Below are positions 19,413 to 30,726 of a DNA stretch of 64,000 nucleotides, one piece after another; positions within the stretch are counted from its first letter, which is position 1; each line of letters begins with the position of its first letter. The stretch is taken from assembly GCA_001510575.1 (NCBI GenBank), contig LNGK01000002.1, forward strand, positions 2,654,144-2,718,143. The letters are read 5' to 3'. This stretch comes from Knoxdaviesia capensis. Taxonomy: Eukaryota > Ascomycota > Sordariomycetes > Microascales > Gondwanamycetaceae. Position numbers and translations under genes: made by a program. Below the pieces are notes generated by a model. The model saw nothing but the letters and a program-made list of their open reading frames with translations, did no database searches and had not been told where the DNA came from.

Positions 19413-21776
19413 ATGGAGCGAAAGCGCAAACTCCAGTCACGGGCGTCGGCGCGCCAAGAGAGTGCCGCGAAGAAACGAAATGCCGCCTCCGCCGAGAAGG
19501 AAGCTGAACCGGAACCGGTGCCAGAGTCCCCGGCTGCCGATGGAGATGGCGATGGTGCCGATGCTGAGGAACCGGACCCTAATCCTGAGCCGCTGCCGGT
19601 CTCGGTTCAGGCGGGGAAGCCTCTTCCAACCGTCGAGGATGCACAAGCCGACGATCTTTCGGTGAAAGATTTTCAGTCGTTACGAGAAAGGTTTGTTGGA
19701 CAGAGATTGATTGTCTCTCTAGCGTGGTGATTCTCGGTTTAGCTTTGGAGCTGGCTTTGCGGTACTGACTTTTTGGCTCCATGGCCTCTTGCATATAGTG
19801 GCGTTATGGCCGAATCACTCCTCCGATCTCGACAGAAATGGGTTTCCGAAGGCTTGTTCGAGAAGTACTGGACGAAGCCCGTCAAACGGAAGGGCGTTGT
19901 TATCGAAGATCCCAAGAATCCCCCCAAAGACAGCATGACCAAGCTTGGCCCAGTGACGATCACCATCGAACCCCATATCTTCGATGCCACAATGTTCGCG
20001 GTCAAGGGTGCTCCGAAGCCACCACCTCCTGCCGCCTCCACACCAAAGCCGTCTCCGAAGCCGACCTCAACAGTGACCTCTGCTGTTTTCCGCCCAATCC
20101 TCCAGTATGGACCGCCGAATGGCACCATGCCCAAACCCATACCCCAATCTCCAGCCCCGAACGCTGCACAACCTGCCGCGTCAGCACCCGGCACGCCTGG
20201 ATCCACGACCTCAGGTCCTGCGAAACCTGGTCCTGTTACTGCAGCGGCGGTTCTTGCGGCACCAGCAGCTGGTGATTCTAGTGCTCCTCCTGCCACATCA
20301 TCTGCTCCACGACCAGCGTCGTCCTTGCCATTGGCGCCAGCCTCTGCACCGCGTTCTACCCCCCCGATATCTCGACCGCCGCCGCTCAGTACTCCTTCAT
20401 ATACGACTGCGGCGCCGTCTTCTGCACCGGGCCCCGCTGCCCCAAGACCTGCTGCTGCTGCTTCACCAGCCCCGCAACCGGGCACGGTTGTAAACCCCGC
20501 CAAGGCCACTGATCCTATAATTCAGATACTGTCAGCCAAGGCGGCGGCTGATCCCAAACTGTCGGAGCAAATGCTCCGAGTTGCCAAAGGACAAGCCACG
20601 CCTGAGGAGGTTGATTCGTTCCAACGTCTTATTGATGAGGTTACGACGCAGTATAAGACATCTGGAGGCCTACAGGGGCCCTCTGCGGAACGTCTCATTG
20701 TCGATGGCAGAACGGTGCAATATTTTGCAGACGAGGTCAAGTCTATCCTCGGGATTGTTCTGCTGTCTAATCCGAACCAGCGGTCGCACGACCTGCGACC
20801 GCCTCCCGGACTTGATCCACTGGTTTCCCTCTTAGTCAATACTGCACTAGAGAAGCCAACTATCAAGGAGCTCATCTTTAGAATTGCGGGTCGGAAGCCC
20901 CAGTTCTCCGACGCTCAGGATCTCAAGAAACACCTGGATATTCTGCATCAAAAGGCCAAAGCCGATGCCGAGCGGGCAAAGGCAGCACCAGCTGCAGCAC
21001 TCCTGGCTCCCCTCGCTCGGCCCGGTTCAGGAGTAACGCTTGCTCCAAACGGAGCTGTTCCTACCCCAGCAACGAACTCTTCGTCACATGCATCAGGTCA
21101 AGCGCTAAGATCTAAAGGACCGCCACCGGCACCTAAGCCAGACTATGCCGCCATATTGTTTGAATTTGCAGGCGGAACGGGCGATCGATATCTGTTCCCC
21201 AAGTTCAGTATTGTGGAGGTGTCGAATGGCGGGCATGAGGCGGTGGTTTCGTTTCTGATTGTGCGGAAGGGTAGCTTTTCTGAGTACGGGGGCGACCCCG
21301 CGCTGGACTACTACCAGCCTATTACAATCCGGATACACTGCCACTCGCCTCGGTACCTTGACCATTTGACGCGGGTAGTAGCGCCGGTCGAAGAGGTGCG
21401 GCGGTACATGGATGATATCATGGACAACATGACTCGGGCCGAATACGTGCTGCTCGCGATGCGGTTGCCCCGAGCCGGGAAAGACAGTGACCGCGAGAGT
21501 GGCGGAGAGGGAGACTCGGGGTCGCCTCCCCCAGTCCCTCCTCCCGTATCCAACGGGCGATCTTCGACCCCGAAGGCCCTGCAAGATTTTGGGCCTGAGC
21601 CCCTTCGCCCAGTTAACCCTGGCGTGATGTGGACGACGCACGGTAAATCGCAGGCGCAGCAGTCGCACGGCGGGCACCGCAAGTTGGCGGGCACCTTGAT
21701 GAAGTCGGAAGAACAAGAGCAGATGAGCAGTTATGAGAAGCTGGTGCTTTCGGTGTCTGCCAGAGAGACGGAATAA
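19413..21776 (+). CDS. swc3: SWR1 chromatin-remodelling complex subunit Swc3
   Basis: The exons are 19413-19690 and 19799-21776, giving 751 residues. The ATG at 19413 (MERKRKLQSR) is the first in frame; an upstream TTG is ignored. The conserved N-terminal block GKPLPTVEDAQ ... QSLRESGVMAESLLRSRQKW crosses the single junction, followed by FEKYWTKP, as in Swc3 proteins. A Pro/Ala/Ser-rich linker of about 150 residues follows. A second conserved block (about residues 530-640) starts PDYAAILFEFAGG and includes HCHSPRYLDHL. Swc3 is a subunit of SWR1, which exchanges H2A for H2A.Z; its precise contribution is not well defined. I assign it from remembered family features, not an alignment. The neighbour downstream, rtc5, is in the same orientation but separately promoted. 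Confidence 0.8.
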
Positions 21777-22689
21777 AAGCCAAGAGCAACAGGGACTGCT
21801 TAGTATGTTATTATGTGGATGGGCTCGTCTCCTTTCGTTATTGGAATCAGTATTGGTATGCACTTTGTTTATTTGTTTCTTCTTATTCGGACACAGGATT
21901 CACTGCTCGGTTTTTCTCGTTTGGTCGTCCCTTGGTTGGTTGGTTGTGTTTACGTTTTCTTTTTTCCAGATATCTCTTGCTGTCATGCTTTTATTCATCC
22001 GGTTCGACTTCGTTTGGTACATGCTATCGGGGAACTCTTCTCCAACAGTATCTTTAGGTGGTTCTGGTCTGAGAAGCGGTGCAGGAGAAAGCGGTCTTGA
22101 ATAGCGAAGAATCATTCGGTTATCTGGAGCTGGGAGGAGTATGTCCATTTCTGTTTGTCTGTTACGGGGTTTGCTGGTGTCTTTTCTATTCTTGTCTGTG
22201 TTGTTTCGGGCTTCTCTCAACTCATTTGGGGTCTAGGTTAGGGTATTCGGGGGGAAAGGGAAAAGGGAACGATTCATTAACATTCAGTTCAACTCTGGGA
22301 TCTCGCGATGCCGTCGTCCAAAGCTGCTCTTATCGTGATTGTGGCAAATGCGGGCCAGTTGCCGCCAGTTGGCGGAGCTTTGAGCTTTCCATGGGGAAGT
22401 GGGGAGGCCCAAAATTGTGGAGTGTGGATTTAGTTCCGTGACACCTTCCTTAGCCGTTTGCATGTACCCTGGTATCTTTTCTATCTTGGCATCGTTCGTT
22501 CTATCCATCATCCTCGAACACTTTCACATTCTCTCAAGTCTTCCCCTTTCTAAAATGTTGGCACCTTATATTTTTCAGGATCTCCGCGGCGATTGAATCT
22601 CCCCGCTTACAGCCTTTTTCCTCTATATTTTAATTGATTGGGATGGAGTCTGCTACAGTGAGAGGAACATCTCGACTGCTTTCGCCGTG
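21777..22689. other. Intergenic region swc3-rtc5
   Basis: A T-rich stretch immediately after swc3 (about 21840-22010) is probably 3' UTR. TAGGTTAGGG at 22234-22243 is telobox-like and lies about 450 bases before rtc5. No gene is recognised. Confidence 0.55.
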
Positions 22690-24657
22690 ATGGGACAAAC
22701 TACTTCAGTTGAGCAACCCAAGCTCACCCACGAAGAGCTTACAAAAGAGCTGGTAAGAAGCTTGAAACAGAGGGTTTTATCTGCTCAGTCGGATCCTGGC
22801 GGAACTACCTGAAATATAGCTGACTTCGGTTGTTTACGCTACTTCTAGGCTCGGCGATTCGCAGACAAATGCTTCACACCGCTTGAAATTTATTGTCTCA
22901 AAGATGTGTTCCGACAACTTGCCGACTCCGAAGGCGGGATGCGGTATCTCCGCTCCGACACCGTCACACGATTCCTCGAGATCCCCGACGTTCTTGATGC
23001 CGCCTCTGTTGTGTTCCAGATGATGTCGTACCTCGGCGCCTTTCCGTTCCTGCGAGACGCCCCCGCCGTGCTGGGGCTCGAGCAGCTGGTGATTGTGATT
23101 GTGATCATGACCGAGCGGTATAAAAAGGTGCTGGTGCGCGGATCCACCGACCGCGCGAAACTTCTCTTTCGGAGTCTGGCGATATACGACCGCCACCTGG
23201 CAACCCTGAAATCTCCGCCGCTGTCCCCCACGTCCCCCACGTCTGCGTCGGGAAGCGTGGCAACAGCACCGACCGCGGCACCTGTGACCACGCACGCGGC
23301 TGGCTTCGCAGTGGATATTCCCGGCGATGATCCCGGTGCCGATGATGACCTTGACGACGACGACGACGACGATCTAGTGCTGGGAGCTTTTGATACTCTC
23401 GATATAAACCACGCGGTGGTTAAGGGAGACCTGCCGTCTACCCAGATCGGCATGATCCCAGCGGATAACTTCCAGCGACTGATCACACTGCTCATTCTAA
23501 TTGCGCCACTGTCTGCCCAGCAGAGTCTGTCGCAGTTTGCAGATCGGGTCACTGGCAAAGCGTTCGTTGGCCTGCGCCGGTGCGCTTCGCATATCCTGGC
23601 ATCCTTTCTCAACGTGGAGAAGGCGCCCGGGGTCACTTTCAAGACCTTCACACGGGTGCTCCCCGTGTGCTTCCCGTATCTTTTCAACGGCATGAATCCT
23701 CTGTTCGAACATTTTCTCTTTTCGAAAGACCTCGACTTCTCGAAACACAAGGACGGGCGTCGTGACGCACAGCCGGATCCGCCGTTAGACGAGAGTCTAC
23801 AACCATTGTTGCCATATTCTAGAGATATTCTCGACGAGAACATTCTTTCCCAATTATCTTTCTTCCTACCTCCCAACTCTCTCTTCCGGCGCCTACGACC
23901 GCTGTATTCCGGCAGTACTGACGGGTTCTCCATGGGCAGCTTTGAATCGAAGGTGTTCAACTGGAGGGCTCCGACAATTCTGCTTATTCGCGGGACGCGC
24001 ATGGATGACGAGCCGTCGGGGGTCCAGGAGACGTCCTTTATATCGTCGATTCCGTCGCGCCGGTTTCCGCGGGGCAGCAAGGGTGACCGGGTGACGTTCG
24101 GTGCGTATGTGGGCAGCCATTGGCGACATACGCACAAAGAGTGCTTCGGCGAGTCTGACTGCGTGCTCTTCCAGCTAGAGCCTGTGCATGATGTGTTCCC
24201 AGCCTCGAAGGTCAGCAGTGACTACGTAGCGTTTACCAAGGCGCCGTCTAACACCCCATCCATTTCATTTGGCTGTGCCCACCCGCTCCCGACACAGTCC
24301 GGCCGCCGGCAGACGCTGATGCCGCTCGGCGACGTGTCGATGCGCATTGACTCGTCGCTAGAGTTCGCCGTGTTCAACCACGACTACCGCGCGCGCGGCG
24401 GCTCGTTCCAGACCAGCGTTGTGCGGCCGTTCAACTTCCAAGACCGGTTCGAGGTTGAGAGCCTCGAGGTCTGGGGCTGTGGCGGCGACGAGGAGGCCAA
24501 AATGCAAGCCGAGCGGTGGGCGTGGGAGACGCGCGAGGCGGAGGCGCGGCGGCGTGTCAACCTCGGCACTGGTGATGTCCAGGCCGATCGTGCTTTGCTG
24601 GAGATGGCGGGCATCATCGGTGGGAATGGAGGCCGGAGCGGAGGGTCGATGTGGTAG
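22690..24657 (+). CDS. rtc5: Rtc5-like TLDc domain protein
   Basis: The exons are 22690-22752 and 22849-24657, giving 623 residues. Exon 1 encodes MGQTTSVEQPKLTHEELTKEL; Gly2 and Ser6 fit an N-myristoylation signal, and family members share this N-terminus. Then come ARRFADKCFTPLEIY and VFRQLADSEGG, a DDDDD-containing linker (about 180-195), and helical sequence. The C-terminal TLDc domain (about residues 370-590) has the characteristic RAPTILLIRGT, FGAYVGSHWR and a late FNFQDRFEVESLEVWGCGG. Rtc5 was named in yeast for a cdc13 telomere-capping phenotype. TLDc proteins such as Rtc5 and Oxr1 are also known to interact with the vacuolar V-ATPase and promote its disassembly, so vacuolar membrane location through myristate is a reasonable expectation. 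Confidence 0.88.
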
Positions 24658-25118
24658 TGATGTTACCAATCACCGGAGGCTAGACACCCAGACGGGTCCT
24701 TAACGCCTCGGGATTTGTTGGAGCGGCTTTATAGTGTTAATACAGCAGCAACACAGTCTGATACTTGATTCCCCATACACATAGATCGATATATATATAT
24801 TCTTTTGGATTTGCGTTTCTTCGACTATCATTTGCTCAAATTCAAACGGGTAGACTCTTTATTACGAAAGGGGATTCACATGGACCTTACATGATCGGAG
24901 TTGCAAAGCCTTCCACTGGCTGTGTTCCATGCATTATAGGGAGGGGTACATAGGTGATAACAAGGCACATGTCAAGTGTGTGCATGAGAACATAATATAC
25001 AGAAAAAAATGTATGCATCAAAACGAAAGAACAGAACTTACACTAGCACACCACGAGAGCCCCGGAGATCCTAAGCCCAGCGGCTTATCATTTTTTTCTC
25101 CACTAACCATTGGTCGAT
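24658..25118. other. Convergent 3' region rtc5-rcf1
   Basis: This AT-rich gap contains an ATATATAT stretch near 24791. It is consistent with 3' UTRs of the two convergent genes. No gene is seen. Confidence 0.6.
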
Positions 25119-25979
25119 TCAGGAGTCCTTGGGCTTGGTCGTCGAGATCAAGCTACCCAGAGTTCCGAGTGAGCTTCTCTCGTTGGGAGTGCGCTTCGAT
25201 TTGGGCTTTGATTCATCTTCGGCGGTCGGAGCAGCGGCGGCGGCGGCCTGCTCTACAGGCTTTTCTACGGCCGGAACAGCCGGCTTCGAACCAGGTCCGC
25301 TGGCGGGTTTCGCAGGCGGCGCAGCTTCCGGCGCAGCAGTAGCGGCGGCAGCGTCCGCCTTCCGCTTCTCCATACGCTGGCGGCGAGCAGCGAGCTGTTC
25401 CTGCATCTCACGCTCCTCAAGATCGCGCGCCTCGAGCTCGCGCAGCCAGCGCGAGCGCTTCTCCTCGGCCTCTTGCTGCTGCTTGAGATTGCGCAGCGCC
25501 TTCGTGCGTTCGCGGTCCTTGTTGTAGTACATGGCGCCGCCCACCATGGACATCACGGTGAAGGCCTGCGCGCCGACACGGTAGCGGAACATGATGTTCG
25601 CCTGTTTCGAGTCGCCGCGCCGCATTGCGCGCCAGGCGTTGATGAAGGCCCAGACGGTCAGGGTCAGTCCTGTGCACAGAAAATATACGCGGATCAGTCA
25701 GAGTCTATCGGTGCAGTTCACGGTCGGGGCGCCGAGCGGGAGGAGGGGTGGAGCTGTGGAATAACGGCCGAGAGGCGCGAGGGCGTGGGCGTACCGAGGG
25801 GGATCAATGGCTCTTCTTTCAGCTTGCGGGAGACCTTTTGTAACGGCCGCTCATTGTAGAGCTGGCTGGAGAGTTAAAGTTGACATCGTTAGACACAGAC
25901 AGAGGCCCAGCTTGGCTTCGTGGGGTTCGGAATCTCACCTGTTGTCGTCAAACGACGACGGCATTGGCCGGCCAGACAT
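25119..25979 (-). CDS. rcf1: Respiratory supercomplex factor 1 (HIG1 domain)
   Basis: The exons are 25979-25939, 25865-25795 and 25669-25119, giving 220 residues. The N-terminus MSGRPMPSSFDDNSQLYNER leads into VSRKLKEEPLIPLGLTLTVW and RRGDSKQANIMFRYRVGAQ, the HIG1/QRRQ-type core, with two hydrophobic segments (LTLTVWAFINAW and AFTVMSMVGGAMYY). A charged coiled coil (KALRNLKQQQEAEEKRSRWL) and an Ala/Pro-rich C-terminal tail follow, as in filamentous fungal Rcf1. The protein sits in the inner mitochondrial membrane and supports complex III/IV supercomplexes. It is divergently arranged with ilv1 across about 1 kb. Confidence 0.95.
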
Positions 25980-26379
25980 TGTGGCAGTAGGTATTGGCGA
26001 TCCCGACAGGCGTATAGAAGTATGGACGAAAAGAGTAAAAGACACGGAACAGTTTTAGGAGGAGAGAATATGAAGATGGAAGAAATGAAGTAAAGGAAGG
26101 CAAGATTGACGGATGAAGGTTGCGTGACCTTCAAGTTTAAACTTTGGTGTGAAGAATAGCACGAGATCCGGATCCGAGATTTATCCGGGCACGGCGAAAC
26201 TGAACCGGCGTCCGCGAAGTTGGTCGCCGACTTGAAATGGAAGAAGTCGGCTGCTAGGGGAGCGGGATAGATGCATGAAATTAGCAATTGGAGTGTCCAC
26301 TCTTTCTTATGCCTCAAAGACCGGGCACGGCAAAGAAAACCTGCATACGAGACCAAGTGGCCTGATGTTGGGTAACACC

Positions 26380-26412
26380 AGCTAGGGTTAGGGTTTGAGA
26401 TCAACCCTAGCT
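26380..26412. promoter_or_regulatory. Inverted telobox repeat
   Basis: AGCTAGGGTT (26380-26389) and AACCCTAGCT (26403-26412) are perfect 10-base inverted arms around a 13-base spacer that contains a further AGGGTTT. Another TAGGGTTA follows at about 26415. TTAGGG is the telomeric repeat of filamentous ascomycetes and interstitial copies are bound by Tbf1/TRF-like Myb factors in yeasts. A promoter role here is inference. Confidence 0.45.
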
Positions 26413-26838
26413 TATAGGGTTAAGGCCGATGTCGGTGAATCACAGTGTGCCACAGGTGAAAGATATCTGGGTGCTTTACACTCTATTCCCAGGACGCAAA
26501 TGTTTCAGTATTCAGTATGGCAGGTCAAGAGGAAGTGAACATTCTCAGAATCTGTGAACTGGTATTCCAGAATGATTGTCCCTCCTGGCTTTGAGTCAAT
26601 CCAGGAGCTGCGGCCTGAAGCTAATGACCGATAAGCCAAACTTGAACCACCGATAGCAGTCCCACCCACTAAAAACGGCAACCCTAGGGGCGCTGATAGG
26701 CTGAAGCTACGCACTGATGTGCGTGTTTTTCGGAGCAGTTCAGCGCAATTCCGACACCCCGCGAGAAGGCCACAAGCGCAATCGGAGGTCAAGGCTCAAG
26801 TCAATTGGCAAAGCCATGAAAAAAAAATATCTGGGTTA

Positions 26839-26845
26839 AGAGTCA
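26839..26845 (-). promoter_or_regulatory. Gcn4/CpcA-type site upstream of ilv1
   Basis: AGAGTCA on the plus strand reads TGACTCT on the minus strand, matching the TGACTCW core of the general amino-acid control activator (Gcn4 in yeast, CpcA/CPC1 in filamentous fungi). It lies 139 bases before the ilv1 ATG, and ilv1 is a classical target. A 7-base match alone is weak. Confidence 0.4.
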
Positions 26846-26983
26846 CTCACTTCCCAACAACCCAAAAATCCAGTTCCTGAGATTTGTTTTGTCTGCTGTT
26901 CGTGGACGTCTCTATTCTCCTTGCGTCATCTTGTTTGCCTCTTGCTTGATCTCCCATTGCCATTTCACGTTTCACTTCGTTGT

Positions 26984-28822
26984 ATGATGTCACCCTCGTC
27001 CGCCGAAAGCCCTGCGGCCAACGGTGCAAACGGTGCCGTGGACGGCACTCCCAAGCCGGCCGGCGGTGACACCCGGCCTCAAACTCCGCCCCGGGATGCT
27101 ACGGCCTTGACGGAATACAGCATCAACCCCAAGACTCCGTCGCAGGAGAAGCGCAATCGCGTTGCCAAAGCGGTCCCGGCGGATTTCCTCCTGCCGGATG
27201 GCCACCCCGATGTATGCGGTGAACATGATCCCGTTCTTGTCTAATTGGAGTGTTTGCCCTTTCTGACTCACCACGTATTTCTCCACCTACAGTATCTCCG
27301 TCTCATTGCAAACGCAACATCTCGAGTATACGAAGCCTGCAAGATCACCCCCGTAACTCACGCCGTCAGCCTCAGCAACCGGTTGGAATGCAATGTGCTC
27401 CTGAAGCGCGAGGATGAACAGCCGGTGTTCAGCTTCAAGCTCCGCGGAGCATACAACAAGATGGCCCACCTCGATCCTGGTGTCTGCTGGAAGGGTGTGG
27501 TGTGTTGCTCGGCCGGCAACCACGCCCAGGGAGTGGCCTTTTCCGCCCGGAAACTCAAAATCCCCGCCACCATCGTCATGCCGGAAGCGACACCAAGCAT
27601 CAAGCATCTGGCGGTGGCACGCATGGGCGGCCACGTGGTGCTCCATGGCGCTGATTTTGACGCAGCCAAGGAAGAGTGTGCCCGGCGCGTAGCCCAGAAC
27701 GGCCTCATTGACATCCCCCCTTTCGACGACCCGTACGTTATCGCCGGACAAGGCACCATTGGTGTCGAGCTGTTTGGCCAGATCAACATGCAGAAGCTGG
27801 AAGCCATCTTCTGCTGCGTTGGCGGTGGTGGCCTTATCGCGGGTATTGGCCTGTACGTCAAGCGCATGGCGCCCAAGGTCAAAATCATCGGCGTGGAGGC
27901 GTACGATGCGAACGCCATGGCCCAGTCCCTACGAAAGGGCGAGCGGGTCGTTCTGAAAGAGGTCGGCCTGTTTGCAGATGGTGCTGCGGTGAAGACTGTT
28001 GGCGAGGAGACATTCCGCATCTGCAAGGATGTTGTGGACGAGGTCATCGAGGTGACGACTGATGAGATCTGTGCCGCCATCAAGGATATGTACGACGACA
28101 CCCGGTCGGGTCTGGAGCCGGCCGGAGCCATGTCCATTGCCGGCCTGAAGAAATACGTGGCCAAATACCCATCTGAAGACCGCGACCGGATGCTGGTGGC
28201 CGTCACCTCGGGCGCCAACATGAACTTCGACCGCCTCCGCTTCGTGGCCGAGCGTGCAACGCTGGGTGAGGGCAAGGAGGCGCTGTTGGCCGTCAGCATC
28301 CCGGAGCGCCCGGGCTCGTTTGCCCAGCTCATCACGCTGATCAACCCGCACTCGGTGACCGAGTTCTCATACCGCTACGCCACGGACGAGATTGCCAACG
28401 TGCTCATCGGTATCTCGCTGACCGGCCAAGCGGCGGAGCGCGCCGCCGAGCTGCAGATGCTCAAGGACCGCATGACCAGCGTCGGATTCGGGGTGTTCGA
28501 CCTCTCGGGCGACGAGCTAGCCAAGAGCCACATCCGTTACCTGGTGGGCGGTCGGTCCGGCGTGCCCAACGAGCGGCTGTACATGTTCAACTTCCCCGAG
28601 CGGCCCGCCGCGCTCGAGAAGTTCCTGGTCACGCTGCGGCCCAAGTTCAACATCAGCCTGTTCCAGTACCGCAACTACGGCGGCGATATCGGCAAGGTGC
28701 TGACGGGCATCCTGTGTCCCGATGACGAGGTGGCCGAGTTGGAGAAGTTCTTGCACGAGGTTGGATACCCCTATGAAGATTGTACCAACTCGCCGGTGTT
28801 CAAGATGTTCCTGCGCAGTTAA
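26984..28822 (+). CDS. ilv1: Biosynthetic threonine dehydratase (deaminase)
   Basis: The exons are 26984-27211 and 27293-28822, giving 585 residues. The start is MMSPSSAESP; upstream in-frame TTG codons are ignored. After an N-terminal extension of about 70 residues, the PLP-enzyme domain opens YLRLIANATSRVYEA and has the Schiff-base lysine in SFKLRGAYNKM, the AGNHAQG loop and the glycine-rich phosphate loop VGGGGLIAGIG. Two ACT-like regulatory repeats follow (ALLAVSIPERPGSFAQL and LYMFNFPERPAALEKF), which mediate isoleucine feedback inhibition. The enzyme converts threonine to 2-oxobutanoate, the first step to isoleucine, in mitochondria. The N-terminus is not a textbook presequence, so import must rely on the poorly conserved extension or another start. 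Confidence 0.96.
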
Positions 28823-29401
28823 TCTTCTCGGTCACTTCTGTTGGTGTTTGTGATATCCTTTTCGAGTATTTTCATCTTTTTGCTTTTGCTCTGTGTTTAG
28901 AGAGGGAGGGCGCATGTTAAAAAAAACTGAGATCTGAGATATGAAGATCGAGAAAAGTTATCAATAAGAATCTGACTAGTCCACACAGGTACTCTCTGGC
29001 TGGACAGAAATAGTCGATAGGTTTTTTTCCTGAACAGAAATATAATTATGACGATTTATTCTGCCACTGAAGTCATGTCTCGGGGTGGTTGAAGTGGACG
29101 ACACTTCGGAGCTGTTAGGGTTGGTGATAGCCATTAGGGCTAAGAGATATTGCGTGCACGATCATTGGCCAATCCGGCACTTAGTCATGCAGGCCAGTTT
29201 TTTCCTCGCAGCTCCAAAAGGGTCATCGACTGATCGTGCATTTTTTTCTAGATGTGGTGGTATCTTCCCAGCAACGCTTCTTGAATCTAACTCAACCTAA
29301 CCCCCTCTACTATTTCCGAACCCGACGACCGATTTACGGCCGGCCGACGGACACCGATCTCTTCTTTTCCTCTCCCTCTCTGCCTCTACCGAACCTCCAC
29401 A
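28823..29401. other. Intergenic region ilv1 - bL36m gene
   Basis: This holds the ilv1 3' UTR and the promoter of the ribosomal protein gene. TTAGGGTTGG at 29117-29126 and ATTAGGGC shortly after are telobox-like, about 280 bases before the ATG. A pyrimidine-rich leader (29355-29395) precedes it. No gene is recognised. Confidence 0.55.
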
Positions 29402-29851
29402 ATGTCGACAACACTCCTCCGGTCCTTGCGGACCCTCAGCCTCAGCCGCGCGACGGCGCCGATCACGGCGATGCGGCCGGCGGCATCGTCCTCCCGCGCG
29501 ATCTCGTCCGTAGCGGTGTCCGGTCTGTCCGCAAGCTCCCGGGCACCGTCGTCGTTACTGGCCTCCGCAGCTCCTGCGCGGCCGACGATTGCCGCGCCGG
29601 TGACGGCCGCGGTGCAGCAGCAGACGCGCGGGATGAAGGTGCACAGCTCGGTCAAGAAGCGCTGCGAGCACTGCAAGGTGGGTGCTCTACCGACCGTCTT
29701 TATTGCTCGGGCTATCACTGTGTTCGTGGCTTTGCTGACCCTGATCAACCCTCTCTTGTAGATCGTCCGCCGGAAGGTCGGAAAACGCCATAATGGCTAC
29801 CTCTATGTCATCTGCAAGTCGAACCCGAGACACAAGCAACGCCAGAGCTAA
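29402..29851 (+). CDS. Mitochondrial large-subunit ribosomal protein bL36m
   Basis: The exons are 29402-29677 and 29762-29851, giving 121 residues. The first 75 residues (MSTTLLRSLRTLSLSRAT...) are rich in Ser, Ala and Arg without acids, a typical mitochondrial presequence. The mature part is the bacterial L36 fold: GMKVHSSVKKRCEHCK, then IVRRKVGKRHNGYLYVICKS and NPRHKQRQS. The Cys-X2-Cys, later Cys and His match the zinc ligands of L36. The yeast orthologue is Rtc6/Mrpl36-type. The intron falls exactly after the CEHCK codon. Confidence 0.95.
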
Positions 29852-30189
29852 ACAACGCGACCGGATGACCGAACGACACTGTAAAGGCTGCGACGGGCGA
29901 TAGCGAGATGAGAGAGAGCTGGCAGCGCGGTCTATTGAGCGCGTGACGCTGCTGCCAGTTCGTGTACACTACTGTAATACATTGCCGATACCATGGGCGA
30001 AACACTCCTCACGATGCAGGTTTATGTTTGTTCAGAGCATTGTAAAAGTCTATTCCTGTTGTTACACTCGGATGGGTCCTGCTGGACTGGTCGTTTATAT
30101 ATTATGTTACAATTCCAAGTCCAAAAATTCATCAGCTGGGCTTGTGCAGCGTTCGTGTCTAGGATGTGATGATGTGCGCGCGCCAGATG
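29852..30189. other. Convergent 3' region
   Basis: The sequence between the bL36m gene and the LYR-protein gene, which end toward each other, shows no ORF of interest and no RNA gene. Confidence 0.55.
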
Positions 30190-30726
30190 CTATAATCCCT
30201 CGACGTATCGGCGCATGGCCTCCCACTCGGTCTTCCCGCTGGAAATGAGATATCGGATATGAGCCTAGACGAAGGCAAGACGGCAAAAGAAGAAGAAACA
30301 AGTATATCAGTGAATTGCAGCCAAGACGGTAGTGTGTCTTGGGGGGAAGTCTTGGCGGAAGGGGAATGTCTCCGGGGTGCAACGTACGATGTCAGTAGCT
30401 CCGCGGTGCTGCTCAAACTCGCCGCGCGCAAACCGGAGGGTTTCTCGACGAGTGTTCGGGTCGGGAATTCGGTTGGTGGCGCGCACAATGGTGCGGTATA
30501 ACGAGAGGGCGCGGGTGCGTTGGACGAACTAGACAGACCGCGGAAACAGATACAGTGTCAGTTTACTACACGTGGACTCTCCAGACGGTGGGTGGGCCGT
30601 GGGATCGGCCGGACGTACGTGTTCTAGACTGAGAGTCTTCTTCTGGAGGCGCGGCGGTCGGGGCCGGCTGGCGGCGGACGGCGTCGGCGCAGAAGCCCGG
30701 AGGAGGGACCCGAGCGACGGTCGCAT
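30190..30726 (-). CDS. Complex 1 LYR-motif protein, LYRM2-like
   Basis: The exons are 30726-30619, 30528-30388 and 30264-30190, giving 107 residues. Exon 1 encodes a basic, acid-poor N-terminus (MRPSLGSLLRASAPTP) suited to mitochondrial import and ends KKTLSLEH. Exon 2 continues FVQRTRALSLYRTIVRA, which contains the LYR tripeptide, and ends EFEQHRGATDI. Exon 3 is AHIRYLISSGKTEWEAMRRY. This order matches LYRM2-type small LYR proteins, which bind acyl-ACP and act as assembly factors for respiratory complexes. Another Met six codons upstream (30744) is possible. The gene is divergent from naa40 across only 433 bases, so the two probably share a promoter region. Confidence 0.88.

Larger units (their letters stand above)
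25980..26983. other. Divergent promoter region rcf1-ilv1
   Basis: This region of about 1 kb between two mitochondrial-function genes holds a telobox inverted repeat (26380-26412) and a Gcn4/CpcA-like site (26839-26845), listed separately. No gene is recognised. Confidence 0.6.

Noticed and set aside
24791..24800. AT repeat as replication origin
   Set aside because: Too short and in a 3' UTR; no further evidence.
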